Assembly: GCF_037040815.1 (NCBI RefSeq)
Contig: NZ_CP146232.1
Span: 1,854,501 to 1,918,500, forward strand
Reading direction: 5' to 3'
Length of the DNA: 64,000 nt
Source: Pararoseomonas sp. SCSIO 73927
GTDB lineage: Bacteria > Pseudomonadota > Alphaproteobacteria > Acetobacterales > Acetobacteraceae
This document shows positions 42,580 to 51,435 of the stretch, piece by piece. How positions within the stretch are numbered: position 1 is the stretch's first letter; each line of letters begins with the position of its first letter. The position numbers and the translations under genes are program-made. Below the pieces are notes generated by a model. The model was not told the origin of the DNA and did no database searches. It saw only the letters and a list, made by a program, of their open reading frames with translations.

Positions 42580-43803
42580 TCACGCCCCCACCGCCAGCCG
42601 GCTCTCCGCCTGCGGCTCGGGCTCGGCCTCGTCGGTGCCGAGATAGGCGGCCATCACGCGCGGATCGGCCTGCACGGCGGCCGGCGCGCCCTCCGCGATG
42701 ACGGCGCCGTAGTCCAGCACGATCACGTGGTCGGAGATCGCCATGACGAGGTCCATGTGATGCTCCACCAGCAGCATGGTGATGCCCTGGTCGCGGATGC
42801 GGAGGAGGATCCTCCCGAGCTCCGCCGTCTCCTGCGGGTTCAGCCCGGCCGCCGGCTCGTCCAGCAGCAGCAGGTACGGCTCCGTCGCCAGGGCGCGGGC
42901 GAGCTCCACCCGGCGCTGCAGGCCGTAGGGCAGGGCGCCCGCGGGCTGGTCCGCGAGGCCGGAGAGGCCGAGGAAGCGCAGGATCTCCGCCACCCGCGCC
43001 TCCGCCGCCCGCTCCTCCCGCCAGGCGAGCGGCAGGCCGAGAGAGGAGGAGAGGAAGCCGTTCCGCATCCGCGTGTGCTGGCCCAGCAGCACGTTGTCGC
43101 GCACGGAGAGGTCGCGGAACAGGCGCAGGTTCTGGAAGGTGCGGGCGATGCCGCGCCGGCACACGACGTGCGAGGATGCCCGCCCCAGGGGTTCACCCTG
43201 GAAGAGGGTGCGCCCGGAATCCGGCCGCACGACGCCGGAAAGCATGTTGATGAGCGTGCTCTTCCCCGCCCCGTTCGGGCCGATCAGCGCGTGGATGTGG
43301 CCGGGGGTGAGGCGGGCGGAGACGTCGCGCGCCGGGCGGACGCCGCCATAGGCCTTGTTCAGGCCCTCCGCCGAGAGCAGCGGGCCCGCTGTCGCGGGCC
43401 GTTCGCGCAGCGGCAGGCGCGCATCCGGGGCGGGCGCCTCCGCGCGGCGGGCGGCGGCGCCGCGCCGGCGGCGGAACAGGCCGTCCAGCACGCCGGCCAG
43501 CCCCTTTGGCATGACGTAGAGGGCGAAGAGGAGCAGGGCGCCCTGGACGAAGTGCTCGATCCAGGCCCAGCGGGCGACCATGGCGCCGATCACCGTCAGC
43601 GTCACCGCGCCGAGGATCGGCCCGGCCAGCGAGCCGGCGCCGCCGAAGAGGACGAGCAGCAGGATGTTGATGGAGAGGTTGAAGGTGATGAAGTCGGAGT
43701 TGATGTACTGGTTCTGCTGCGCGACCAGCGCCCCCGCCAGCCCGCAGCTGGCCGCGGCGATGACGAAGGCGAGCACCTTGGTGCGGTGCACCGCCACGCC
43801 CAC
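42580..43803 (-). CDS. livG: C-terminal LivM segment fused to LivG ATPase (downstream part of a broken frame)
   Basis: Residues about 1-105 from GTG 43803 are the last helices of a LivM permease (VLAFVIAAASCGLAGALVAQQN, FGGAGSLAGPILGA, FVQGALLLFALYVMPKGLAG). After a linker rich in Arg/Ala comes a full LivG ATPase: Walker A GPNGAGKST, FQNLRLF, signature-region LPYGLQRRVELARA, Walker B LLLLDEPAAGLNP. The same frame continues upstream through 16 good LivM codons (GRAFLSLQADEVAAGAVG) to a TAA at 43852-43854 and then to the rest of LivM, so this is the second part of one livM-livG fusion gene of about 600 codons (42580-44385). Without readthrough the ATPase might still be made, but the permease would be split. 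Confidence 0.8.
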   Translation of the reverse strand: MGVAVHRTKVLAFVIAAASCGLAGALVAQQNQYINSDFITFNLSINILLLVLFGGAGSLAGPILGAVTLTVIGAMVARWAWIEHFVQGALLLFALYVMPKGLAGVLDGLFRRRRGAAARRAEAPAPDARLPLRERPATAGPLLSAEGLNKAYGGVRPARDVSARLTPGHIHALIGPNGAGKSTLINMLSGVVRPDSGRTLFQGEPLGRASSHVVCRRGIARTFQNLRLFRDLSVRDNVLLGQHTRMRNGFLSSSLGLPLAWREERAAEARVAEILRFLGLSGLADQPAGALPYGLQRRVELARALATEPYLLLLDEPAAGLNPQETAELGRILLRIRDQGITMLLVEHHMDLVMAISDHVIVLDYGAVIAEGAPAAVQADPRVMAAYLGTDEAEPEPQAESRLAVGA

Positions 43804-43851
43804 GGCCCCCGCCGCGACCTCGTCCGCCTGGAGGGAGAGAAAGGCGCGGCC

Positions 43852-44385
43852 TTAGCGGCCGGTGAGCAGGTTCCGCAGCAGCAGGTGCAGCACGAGGCCG
43901 AGCGCGATCACCAGCCAGACCCACCCCCTCATGTCCAGCGGGTCGCCGCCGAAGGTGAGGGGCTTGATGGCGTAGATGCCCATGGCGCCGCCGAAGATGT
44001 CGGCCTCCGTCACCAGCTTCTCCACCACGATGCCGAAGGCCAGCGTCACCATGGCCAGGCTGGGGCCGCGCACCCGGAGGGAGGGCGCGGCGATCAGCAC
44101 GCCGCAGAGCGCGGCGATGGCGGTGGAGAGGACCAGCGCCGTCCAGGGGCCGAGGTCCCAGGCGGAGGTGGTGAGCAGCGCCGCGCCATAGGCGCCGGCC
44201 GCGAAAAGGCCGGCCTGCCCGAGCGACTTCTGCCCGGCATAGCCCAGCAGCACGTTCATGCCGGAGGCGCAGAGGAAGAAGATGCCGATGTTGAAGAGGA
44301 TGCGAAGGTAGAAGTCGTTGGTGACGACCCCGGCCAGGACGGCCGCCGCGCCCGCGACGAGAGCGGCGATGAGAGCATGGCGCAT
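43852..44385 (-). CDS. livM: LivM permease, N-terminal part ending at an in-frame TAA
   Basis: 177 residues of a LivM-type permease (MRHALIAALVAGAAAVL ..., GMNVLLGYAGQKSLGQAGLFAAGAYGAALL, SLRVRGPSLAMVTLAFGIVVEKLV). The protein stops after LLLRNLLTGR where homologues continue directly with GRAF(L)..., which is exactly what follows the TAA in the same frame. Complete LivM is about 300 residues or more. So this gene is truncated by one nonsense codon. GTG 44394 is an alternative start overlapping the LivH stop. Confidence 0.82.
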   Translation of the reverse strand: MRHALIAALVAGAAAVLAGVVTNDFYLRILFNIGIFFLCASGMNVLLGYAGQKSLGQAGLFAAGAYGAALLTTSAWDLGPWTALVLSTAIAALCGVLIAAPSLRVRGPSLAMVTLAFGIVVEKLVTEADIFGGAMGIYAIKPLTFGGDPLDMRGWVWLVIALGLVLHLLLRNLLTGR

Positions 44386-44390
44386 GGGCG

Positions 44391-45317
44391 TCACACCTTG
44401 TCCAGCGCGCGCCGGCCGAACAGCCCGTTGGGGCGGATGGCCAGGACGAGGATGATGAGGAGGAAGACCGCGATCTCGCGCCACTGGGCCTGCCAGAGCG
44501 CCACGCCGGATTCCATCAGGCCGAGGGCGAAGCCGCCGAAGATGCAGCCGCGCGGGTTGTCCAGCCCCCCGAGGATGGCGCCGGAAAAGGCCTTGAGCGC
44601 GATGCCGACGCCCATGAAGAGGGAGGCGGAGGCGATCGGCGCCACCAGCACCCCGCCGATGCCGGCGAGCGCGGAGGAGAGAGCGAAGGCGCCGAGCATG
44701 ACCGCCGTGACGTTGATGCCCATCAGCGCCGCCACGTTGGGGTCGTGCGCCACGGCCCGCATCGCCTTGCCCAGCCGCGTGCGGCGCATGACGAGGTCGA
44801 AGCCGAGCATCAGCAGCACGGCCACCGTCAGCACCGCAAGCTCCTGCGGCCGCACACCGGCGCCGCCCAGGCGGATCACGTCGTCGCCGAAGGGGGAAGG
44901 CATGTTCACCGGCGCCGGCCCCCAGACGGCGAGGCCGAGGGACTGCAAGATGATGCCGAAGCCGATCGTGCTCATCACCCAGGACATGCCGGGCTTCCCC
45001 GCGAAGGGCCGGACCGCCGCCAGGAACAGCAGGAGGCCCAGCGCGCCGAGGGCGGCGCCCACGGCCACCGCCGCCACGGGATAGCGGAGGCCGGCGGAGG
45101 CGGCCGGCGCCAGCGCGGCGAAGCTGCCGCCCTCGCCCGAGGAGAGGGCGTAGAGCACGGTGACGCCGAGGAAGGCGCCCACGCCGATGAACTCGCCCTG
45201 GGCGAAGTTCAGCGTGCGGGTGGTAGTGAAGGTGATGCTGAAGCTGAGCGCGATCAGGGCGTAGACGCCGCCGATCGCCAGCCCGCTCACCAGGGCCTGC
45301 AGCACGGTTGCCAGCAC
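44391..45317 (-). CDS. livH: Branched-chain amino acid-type ABC permease LivH
   Basis: A 308-residue inner-membrane permease with about eight hydrophobic helices. Family stretches: GGVYALIALSFSITFTTTRTLNFAQGEF at 17-44, the coupling-helix region RRTRLGKAMRAVAHDPNVAALMGINV and FSGAILGGLDNPRGCIFGGF. Intact. It follows livK after a gap with a strong hairpin. Confidence 0.93.
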   Translation of the reverse strand: MLATVLQALVSGLAIGGVYALIALSFSITFTTTRTLNFAQGEFIGVGAFLGVTVLYALSSGEGGSFAALAPAASAGLRYPVAAVAVGAALGALGLLLFLAAVRPFAGKPGMSWVMSTIGFGIILQSLGLAVWGPAPVNMPSPFGDDVIRLGGAGVRPQELAVLTVAVLLMLGFDLVMRRTRLGKAMRAVAHDPNVAALMGINVTAVMLGAFALSSALAGIGGVLVAPIASASLFMGVGIALKAFSGAILGGLDNPRGCIFGGFALGLMESGVALWQAQWREIAVFLLIILVLAIRPNGLFGRRALDKV

Positions 45318-45398
45318 GGGCGGTCCTCCTGGCGGGTGGGTCCGATCCGCGCGGGCAGCTGGCCGGAGCGGTGGATCGGATCCCTGGAAAGGTGGTCC

Positions 45399-45419
45399 GG
45401 CCCCGCGGCGCGCGGGGCC
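45399..45419 (-). terminator. livK-livH intergenic hairpin
   Basis: Perfect 9-base inverted repeat GGCCCCGCG-GCG-CGCGGGGCC, 10 bases beyond the livK stop on the minus strand. A second imperfect inverted repeat built on GGGTCCGATCC/GGATCGGATCC spans 45338-45383. Such structures between a binding-protein gene and its permease often stabilise the 5' message and lower downstream expression. Confidence 0.5.
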
Positions 45420-45429
45420 GGCTGGCCGG

Positions 45430-46650
45430 TCAGCCCTTGAAGTCCTCGGGGCGCAGGCCGCGCACGACGTCGTCGGAGTAGGCGGCCAGCTTGCCGTCCC
45501 GCCAGCAGGTCCAGCGCTGGTCGGCGGCGCCGAGCGCCTCGTGCTCCGTTCTGCTGAAGGGCTTGTCGTAGGTCTTGGCGTAGCCCTGGAGCGTGCCGCG
45601 CAGGTCCTCCAGCGCGTCCTTCACCGCCGGGCCGTCCGTGCGCCCGGCCTGCGCGATGGCGCGGGCGAGCAGCATCGTGCCGTCATAGCCGTGCACGGCG
45701 AAGGAGAAGGCGGAATCTGCGTCGATCCTCGGGCGGATACGGGCGAAGAAGGCCTGCTGGTGCGGCGTGCGGTCCTCCGACACGGTGCGGAGGAAGACCG
45801 GCTTCTCCGCCAGCTGCGGGCCGGCGGCGTTGATGAAGCTGAGGTTGTCCGCCGCCCAGCTCGTCAGCACCACGGGGAAGTAGTTGATCTTCTCCATGCT
45901 CCGCATGACCTGCCCGATCGTCGTGCCCTGCGCCCAGACCAGCGCCGTCTCCACCCCCGCCGCGCGGAGCTTGGCGAGCTGGGAGGTCATGTCCGTGTCG
46001 TTGACGTTGAACTTCTCGTTCGCCACCGCCGTCATGCCCTGGGCCTGCGCCACCTCCTGCAGGTCCTTCAGCCCACCCTGGCCGTAGCCGGTGGTCTCCG
46101 TCAGGAAGCCGATCTTCCCCGTGCGCGGGCTCTTCTTCGCGTATCCCATGATCGTCACAACCTGGGTGCGGTCCACGCTGCCCACGCGGAACATGTAGTT
46201 GTCCGCGCCTTCCCGCATCGGCCGGGTGATGTCGGTGGCCGAGCCGATGCAGCCCATCACGGGGATGCGCTTCTGATTGGGGATGTGCCGCCAAGCCAAG
46301 GCGTTGCCGGAATTCGTCGGGCCGAGCACCGCCACCACGCGCTCGTTGTCGATCAGGTCGCTCATGTTCTGGATCGACTTGGGCGGCTGGGAGAGGTCAT
46401 CGCGGATCACGAGGGAGAGCGGGCGGCCGAGCACGCCGCCCTCCTTGTTCACGTCCTCGATCGCGGCCTCGATCCCCACCACCGCGGCGCGGCCGGACTG
46501 GGCGGAGGGCGAGGCGGCGAGGTCGCCGTTGAAGCCCAGCTTCACCGGCTGGCCCTGCGCCATCGCGCGGCCGGTCAGTGCGGGCGCCGCCAGCAGCGCC
46601 GCGAGCGCGCCGCGCCCGAGATCCCGCCGGGTGGGTTGGTGTCGCGTCAT
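45430..46650 (-). CDS. livK: Branched-chain amino acid-type ABC substrate-binding protein
   Basis: A 406-residue type-I periplasmic binding protein. Twin-arginine-like signal (TRRDLGRGALAALLAAPALTGRAMA-QG), then VKLGFNGDLAASPSAQSGRAAVVGIEAAIEDVNKEGGVLGRPLSLVIRDD in overlapping blocks, VVAVLGPTNSGNALAW, and GFLTETTGYGQGGLKDL. LivK-like receptors bind amino acids, but close relatives take up amides, urea or aromatic acids, so the ligand is open. First gene of the transporter operon. Confidence 0.92.
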   Translation of the reverse strand: MTRHQPTRRDLGRGALAALLAAPALTGRAMAQGQPVKLGFNGDLAASPSAQSGRAAVVGIEAAIEDVNKEGGVLGRPLSLVIRDDLSQPPKSIQNMSDLIDNERVVAVLGPTNSGNALAWRHIPNQKRIPVMGCIGSATDITRPMREGADNYMFRVGSVDRTQVVTIMGYAKKSPRTGKIGFLTETTGYGQGGLKDLQEVAQAQGMTAVANEKFNVNDTDMTSQLAKLRAAGVETALVWAQGTTIGQVMRSMEKINYFPVVLTSWAADNLSFINAAGPQLAEKPVFLRTVSEDRTPHQQAFFARIRPRIDADSAFSFAVHGYDGTMLLARAIAQAGRTDGPAVKDALEDLRGTLQGYAKTYDKPFSRTEHEALGAADQRWTCWRDGKLAAYSDDVVRGLRPEDFKG

Positions 46651-46959
46651 CGTTTCCTCCTCTGCCTCCTAATGCCCCGTTCCCGGGGCGAAGCTGGCGG
46701 AAGAGGGCGGCGAGTGCCCGCGAAGGCGCGCCGCGGCGGCCCGTTCCTCTCCCGAGATCGCTGCCGGGTCTTGATGCCCGGCCTTGTCGGAGAGGCTAAG
46801 TGTCGCCGAAGCGTTCTGCAATGAACAAAACTCGCCGGCCTGGATAATTTGTTTCTTGCGAACTCATTCGGTGAGTGGTCCCTTGCGGGACGGCACCGGC
46901 AATGGGTGGCCAGCCAGCGGACGCGCCATGGACGCGCCGCGGCACGGGAGGAGACGGGC
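46651..46959. promoter_or_regulatory. 309-base divergent intergenic region between livK and the SDR operon
   Basis: No gene seen. It contains the only notably AT-rich patch nearby (about 46817-46870). There AACAAA at 46824-46829 and TTTGTT at 46848-46853 form a 6-base inverted repeat with an 18-base spacer, followed by GCGAACTCATT. This is the likely place for the divergent promoters; no -35/-10 pair is convincing. Confidence 0.4.
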
Positions 46960-47709
46960 ATGCTGCTTTCAGGACAGGTCGCGCTCGTCACCGGGGCCGG
47001 GCAGGGCAACGGGGCCGCCATGGCGCTGGGCCTGGCGCGGCACGGGGCGCGGGTGGCGGTGACGGACATCGACGCCGCCCTGGCCGAGGAGACGGCCGCG
47101 CGTATCGCGGGGGCCGGCGGCCAAGCGAATGCCTACGGGCTGGACGTCACGGACCTCGAGGCCTGCCGCGGGCTGGCCGCACGGCTGGAGGCGGAGATGG
47201 GCGACCTCTCCGTGCTGGTGAACAATGCCGGCGTCTGCCCCCGCCACTCCGTGGACGACGACGCGCTGGACCGCGCCTGGGACCTGGCGATGGACATCAA
47301 CCTGCGCGGCACGATGAACGTCACCCGCGCCTTCCTGCCGGCGCTGCGGCGCAGCCGGGGGCGGGTGGTCAACATTGCCTCCATCGCCTCCTTCGTCTCC
47401 ACCAACACCTCCGTCAGCTATCCCGTCTCCAAGGCCGGCGTGCGCGCGCTGACGCAGGCCCTGGCGCAGGAGCTGGCGCCGGACGGGGTGCGGGTGAACG
47501 CCATCGCCCCCGGCACCTTCGCCACCCGGATGACCGAGGCCACGCGCCTGAACCCCGAGCGGTCCGACCGCTTCCTCGCCCGCATCCCCATGCGCCGCTA
47601 CGGGGAGCCGGAGGAGCTGGTCGGGCCCGTCGTCTTCCTCGCCTCCGACATGTCCAGCTACGTCACCGGCAGCACGCTGGTGGTCGATGGCGGCTACCTG
47701 GCGGCGTAG
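46960..47709 (+). CDS. Short-chain dehydrogenase/reductase
   Basis: A 249-residue classical SDR behind a good GGGAGGAGA ribosome site. TGAGQGNG cofactor loop, LVNNAGVCP, VVNIASIAS and YPVSK catalytic pair, ending STLVVDGGYLAA. First gene of a four-gene operon with EthD-like, OYE and FAD-dehydrogenase genes; likely oxidises an alcohol intermediate. Confidence 0.9.
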   Translation: MLLSGQVALVTGAGQGNGAAMALGLARHGARVAVTDIDAALAEETAARIAGAGGQANAYGLDVTDLEACRGLAARLEAEMGDLSVLVNNAGVCPRHSVDDDALDRAWDLAMDINLRGTMNVTRAFLPALRRSRGRVVNIASIASFVSTNTSVSYPVSKAGVRALTQALAQELAPDGVRVNAIAPGTFATRMTEATRLNPERSDRFLARIPMRRYGEPEELVGPVVFLASDMSSYVTGSTLVVDGGYLAA

Positions 47710-47714
47710 CGGCG

Positions 47715-48392
47715 ATGATCGTCCGCATGGGCCTGCTGGAGCGGCGGCCGGATGTCCCGCCCGATGAGTTCAGCCGCTATTGGCGCGAGGTGCACGGGCC
47801 GCTGGCCGCGCGGCTGCCGGGCCTTCGCCGCTACGAGCAGAACCTCGTCACGGACCGCTCGCAGCTGGCCATCGACCACGCGCGCGGCGGCTGGGTGCTG
47901 GACGGCCTCTCGCAGCTCCGCTTCGACAGCCGGGAGGCGATGGACGCGGCCGCCGCCTCGCCCGCCATGGCCCCGATCGGGCCGGACAACGACCGCTTCG
48001 CCGTGCTGCGCGGCATCCTGGTAACGGAGCCCAACCCCGTGGTGCCGGTGGCCGATGGGCCGCTGGTGAAGCGCATGTCCCTGCTGCGCCGCCGCCCTGA
48101 CATCAGCGCGGAGAGGTTCCGCGAGGAGTGGTTCGGCTTCCACGCGGAGGCGGTGGGGCGCTTCCCAGCCCTCGCCGGCTACACGCAGAACCTCGTCGTC
48201 GCGCGCCAGGCCGGTGGCGGCACGGGGTACGAGGCCCTGCCGGTGGATGGCGTGGTGGAGATGTGGTTCCGGGGCGTCGAGGAACTGAGGGCCGCCTTCT
48301 CCTCTCCTGCTGCCGAAGTGTCGCAGCGCCACGCGCTGGACTTCATCGCGGAGATCACGACCTTCCTCGTCGAGGTCCGGAGGGTGGTCTGA
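47715..48392 (+). CDS. EthD-domain protein with two tandem domains
   Basis: A 225-residue protein made of two ferredoxin-like EthD/dimeric-barrel units: MGLLERRPDVPPDEFSRYWREVHGPLAARLPGLRRYEQNLV (1-45) and MSLLRRRPDISAERFREEWFGFHAEAVGRFPALAGYTQNLV (about 117-160) are plainly homologous to each other. Single-domain EthD proteins dimerise; here the duplication would make a covalent pseudo-dimer. EthD is needed for ethyl tert-butyl ether oxidation, while relatives act as small monooxygenases or decarboxylases. Five bases after the SDR; its stop overlaps the OYE start (TGATG). Confidence 0.83.
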   Translation: MIVRMGLLERRPDVPPDEFSRYWREVHGPLAARLPGLRRYEQNLVTDRSQLAIDHARGGWVLDGLSQLRFDSREAMDAAAASPAMAPIGPDNDRFAVLRGILVTEPNPVVPVADGPLVKRMSLLRRRPDISAERFREEWFGFHAEAVGRFPALAGYTQNLVVARQAGGGTGYEALPVDGVVEMWFRGVEELRAAFSSPAAEVSQRHALDFIAEITTFLVEVRRVV

Positions 48393-49579
48393 TGGTGGAC
48401 CGTCCCCTCCTTCTCTCCCCCATGGAGATCCGCGGCCTGCGCCTGCGGAACCGCATCGTCATCTCCCCCATGTGCCAGCACGCGGCAGAGGGCGGGTGCG
48501 CGACGGACTGGCACCTCGTCCACCTCGGCAAGTTCGCGCTCGGCGGCGCGGGGCTGATCCTGACGGAGAGCACGGCCGTCTCGCCGGAAGGGCGGATCGG
48601 CACCGCGGATCTCGGCCTCTGGTCCGATGCCCAGGTCGCGCCGCTGCGGCGGGTGGTGGATTTCGTGCACGGGCAGGGCTCGGCCATCGGCGTGCAACTG
48701 GCCCATGCCGGGCGCAAGGCGGGCAGCCAGCCGCTCTGGCACGGCGGCCGCGCCTTCACGGCGGGGGAGCTGGCCGCGCAGGGCTGGCCGCGCCTCGGTC
48801 CCAGCGCCATCGCCGCCGGGCCGGAGTGGAGCGTGCCCGAGGCGATGGACGGGGCCGCCATCGCCCGCGTGACCGAGGATTTCGCCGCCGCCACCCGCCG
48901 GGCGGAGGCGGCCGGCTTCGACGCCGTGGAACTGCATTTCGGCCACGGCTACCTCGCCGCCAGCTTTCTCTCGCCCCTCTCCAACCGCCGCACCGATGCC
49001 TACGGCGGGGGGATCGAGGGCCGGATGCGCCTGCCGCTGGAGATCGCCGCCCGGGTGCGGGCCGAGTGGCCGGCGGGCAAGCCCCTCTTCTGCCGCGTCT
49101 CCGCCGTGGACGGCGCGGAGGGGGGATGGGGGATCGAGGATTCTGTCCTTCTCGCGCGGGCGCTGAAGGCGACGGGCGTGGACGTCATCGACGTCTCCTC
49201 CGGCGGGCTGACGGAGGAGACGCGGCGCATCACCGTGCCGCGCGGCCCGGGCTTCCAGACCGGCTTCGCCGAGGCGATCCGGCGCGGTGCCGGCATCACC
49301 ACCCAGGCCGTGGGGGTGATCCTGGACGGCCCGCAGGCCGAGGCGATCCTGAGGGCGGGCCAGGCCGACCTGATCGCGGTGGCGCGGGAGGCCCTGCGCG
49401 ACCCCTACTGGCCACGCCGGGCGGCGGAGCAGCTCGGCGTGGAGGACGACTACGCGGACTGGCCGGAACGCCACGGCGTGTGGCTGGCGAAGCGCGAACA
49501 GCAGATGGGCGGGACCTTGCGCGCGCGCCGGCAGGCGGTGGCGCGGGGCACCCATCACGAAAGGGAGGAAACGGCATGA
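48392..49579 (+). CDS. Old Yellow Enzyme-family NADH:flavin oxidoreductase (YqjM-like)
   Basis: A 395-residue FMN-dependent TIM-barrel ene-reductase. Typical YqjM-class marks: RNRIVISPMCQHAAEGG at 20-36 (with the redox-tuning Cys), GVQLAHAGRKAG, HFGHGYLAASFLSPLSNRRTDAYGG in two blocks near 175-200, and IDVSSGGL. It reduces activated C=C bonds of enones or acts on unsaturated CoA-like products. Coupled by overlaps to EthD-like and FAD-dehydrogenase genes. Confidence 0.92.
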   Translation: MVDRPLLLSPMEIRGLRLRNRIVISPMCQHAAEGGCATDWHLVHLGKFALGGAGLILTESTAVSPEGRIGTADLGLWSDAQVAPLRRVVDFVHGQGSAIGVQLAHAGRKAGSQPLWHGGRAFTAGELAAQGWPRLGPSAIAAGPEWSVPEAMDGAAIARVTEDFAAATRRAEAAGFDAVELHFGHGYLAASFLSPLSNRRTDAYGGGIEGRMRLPLEIAARVRAEWPAGKPLFCRVSAVDGAEGGWGIEDSVLLARALKATGVDVIDVSSGGLTEETRRITVPRGPGFQTGFAEAIRRGAGITTQAVGVILDGPQAEAILRAGQADLIAVAREALRDPYWPRRAAEQLGVEDDYADWPERHGVWLAKREQQMGGTLRARRQAVARGTHHEREETA

Positions 49580-51309
49580 CCGACACGGTGGAATGCGACG
49601 TGCTGGTGGTCGGCTCCGGTGCGGGCGGCCTCTCGGCGGCGGTGGCGGCGGCGGCGCGCGGCCTCTCGGTCATCGTGGCGGAGAAGGAGCCCTATGTCGG
49701 CGGTACTACCGCGGTCTCCGGCGGCTTCCTGTGGGTGCCGAACAACCCGGTCTCCCGCCGCGACGGCATCGAGGACACGGCGGAGGACGCCCGAACCTAT
49801 CTGCGGCACGAGGCGGGGAACCACTTCAACGCCGATGCCGTGGACGCCTTCCTGGCCGCCGGGCCGGAGGCGGTAGACTTCTTCGACCGGGAGACGGAGC
49901 TGAAGTTCGAGCCCGCCTCCGCCTTCTCCGACTACCATCCCACCGCGCCGGGCGGCCGCTCCGGCGGGCGGTCCATCAAGGCGCAGCCCTACCGCGCGCA
50001 GGGGCTGGGGAAGGAGCTGAAGCGCCTGCGCCCACCCCTGCCGGAGCTGACCTTCGTCGGCCTGATGGTGGGCTCCGGGCCGGAGCTGAAGCACTTCTTC
50101 AACGCCACGCGGTCGCTCGCCTCCGCCGCCTACGTGGCGGGCCGGCTCACCTCACACGCGCGGGACCTGCTGCTGAACGGGCGGGGGATGCTGCTCACCA
50201 ACGGCAATGCCCTGGCCGCGCGGCTGTTCCGCAGCGCGCTGGACCGCGGCGTGAAGGTCTGGACCGACTCCCCGGCGATCCGGCTGGAGCGCGAGGGCGA
50301 CGCCGTGCGCGGCGCGACCGTGCGGCAGGGCGGCAGGGAGGTCCGCGTCCGCGCCCGGCGCGGTGTGGTGCTCGCGGCCGGCGGCTTCCCGCAGGACAAG
50401 GAGCGCCGGCGCGCCATGTTCCCGCACGACCGCGACAACACCGGCCACTACTCCCCCGCCCCGGCCGGCAACACCGGCGACGGTCTGCGCCTCGGCGAGG
50501 GCGCCGGCGCCCTGGTGGAGCAGGGCTACCCCAACGCCGCGGCCTGGGTTCCCGTCTCCCGCGTACCGCGCAAGGGCGGTGGCTGGGGCGTGTTCCCGCA
50601 CTTCATCGACCGCGCGAAGCCCGGCCTCATCGCGGTGCTGCCGAACGGCCGACGCTTCGTGAACGAGGCGAACTCCTACCACGACTTCATCCAGGCGCTC
50701 TTCGCCAGCACGGGGCCCGGGGAGGCCGCGCGCGCCTTCCTCGTCGTGGACCAGCCTTTCCTGCGCCGCTTCGGGCTGGGCTTCGTGAAGCCCTTCCCCG
50801 TGCCGGTCGGGCCCAATATCCGCTCCGGCTACCTCAAGACGGGTGGGACGATCGCGGAGCTGGCGCGCAGCGCCGGCATCGACCCGGCGGGGCTTGAGGC
50901 GACGGTCGCCGAGTGGAACCGCGACATGGAGGCGGGCGAGGACCGCGCCTTCGGCAAGGGATCCACCGCCTACAACCGCTTCAACGGCGATCCCGAGTTC
51001 CAGCCCAATCCCTGCCTGGCGCCGATCGCGAAAGGCCCGTTCTACGCGGTGGAGGTGGTGGTGGGCGATCTCGGCACCTTCGCCGGGCTGCGGTCCAACG
51101 GCAACGCGCAGGTGCTGGACGAGGCGGGGCGGCCGATCCCCGGCCTCTACGCGGCCGGCAACGACATGGCGAGCATCATGGGCGGCAATTACCCGGGTGG
51201 CGGCATCACGCTCGGGCCGGCGCTCACCTTCGGCTGGATCGCCGCCCGGCACATGGCCGGCACGGCCGACGCGGCCCCGGCGCCCAGCGCCGAGACCATC
51301 GGCGCGTAG
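49576..51309 (+). CDS. FAD-dependent dehydrogenase (3-ketosteroid dehydrogenase/fumarate reductase type)
   Basis: A 577-residue flavoprotein. FAD motif VVGSGAGGLSAAVAAAARGLSVIVAEK (10-36) then VGGTTAVSGGFLWVPNNP, the hallmark of the delta1-ketosteroid-dehydrogenase/KstD-like branch; RGVVLAAGGFPQD and the C-terminal GGNYPGGGITLGPALTFGWIAARH complete the FAD fold. It introduces or removes a C=C bond beside a carbonyl. With OYE and SDR partners, a terpenoid, steroid or cyclic ketone substrate is plausible but unproven. ATGA overlap with OYE. Confidence 0.9.
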   Translation: MTDTVECDVLVVGSGAGGLSAAVAAAARGLSVIVAEKEPYVGGTTAVSGGFLWVPNNPVSRRDGIEDTAEDARTYLRHEAGNHFNADAVDAFLAAGPEAVDFFDRETELKFEPASAFSDYHPTAPGGRSGGRSIKAQPYRAQGLGKELKRLRPPLPELTFVGLMVGSGPELKHFFNATRSLASAAYVAGRLTSHARDLLLNGRGMLLTNGNALAARLFRSALDRGVKVWTDSPAIRLEREGDAVRGATVRQGGREVRVRARRGVVLAAGGFPQDKERRRAMFPHDRDNTGHYSPAPAGNTGDGLRLGEGAGALVEQGYPNAAAWVPVSRVPRKGGGWGVFPHFIDRAKPGLIAVLPNGRRFVNEANSYHDFIQALFASTGPGEAARAFLVVDQPFLRRFGLGFVKPFPVPVGPNIRSGYLKTGGTIAELARSAGIDPAGLEATVAEWNRDMEAGEDRAFGKGSTAYNRFNGDPEFQPNPCLAPIAKGPFYAVEVVVGDLGTFAGLRSNGNAQVLDEAGRPIPGLYAAGNDMASIMGGNYPGGGITLGPALTFGWIAARHMAGTADAAPAPSAETIGA

Positions 51310-51310
51310 G

Positions 51311-51331
51311 CGGCCGGCACCCAACCGGCCG
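51311..51331 (+). terminator. Hairpin after the FAD dehydrogenase gene
   Basis: CGGCCGG-CACCCAA-CCGGCCG, a perfect 7-base stem starting 2 bases after the stop; no T-tract. It probably marks the end of the SDR-EthD-OYE-FAD operon. Confidence 0.5.
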
Positions 51332-51435
51332 GGTCCACGCCGTGCCGCGAGGCGGGCGCGGCGGGACAACCGGCCTGCGCCGCCTCTCGCGCCCGGCAAA
51401 GCAGTGGGCCTCCGGTCCAGGGAGCGGGGAGGGCC

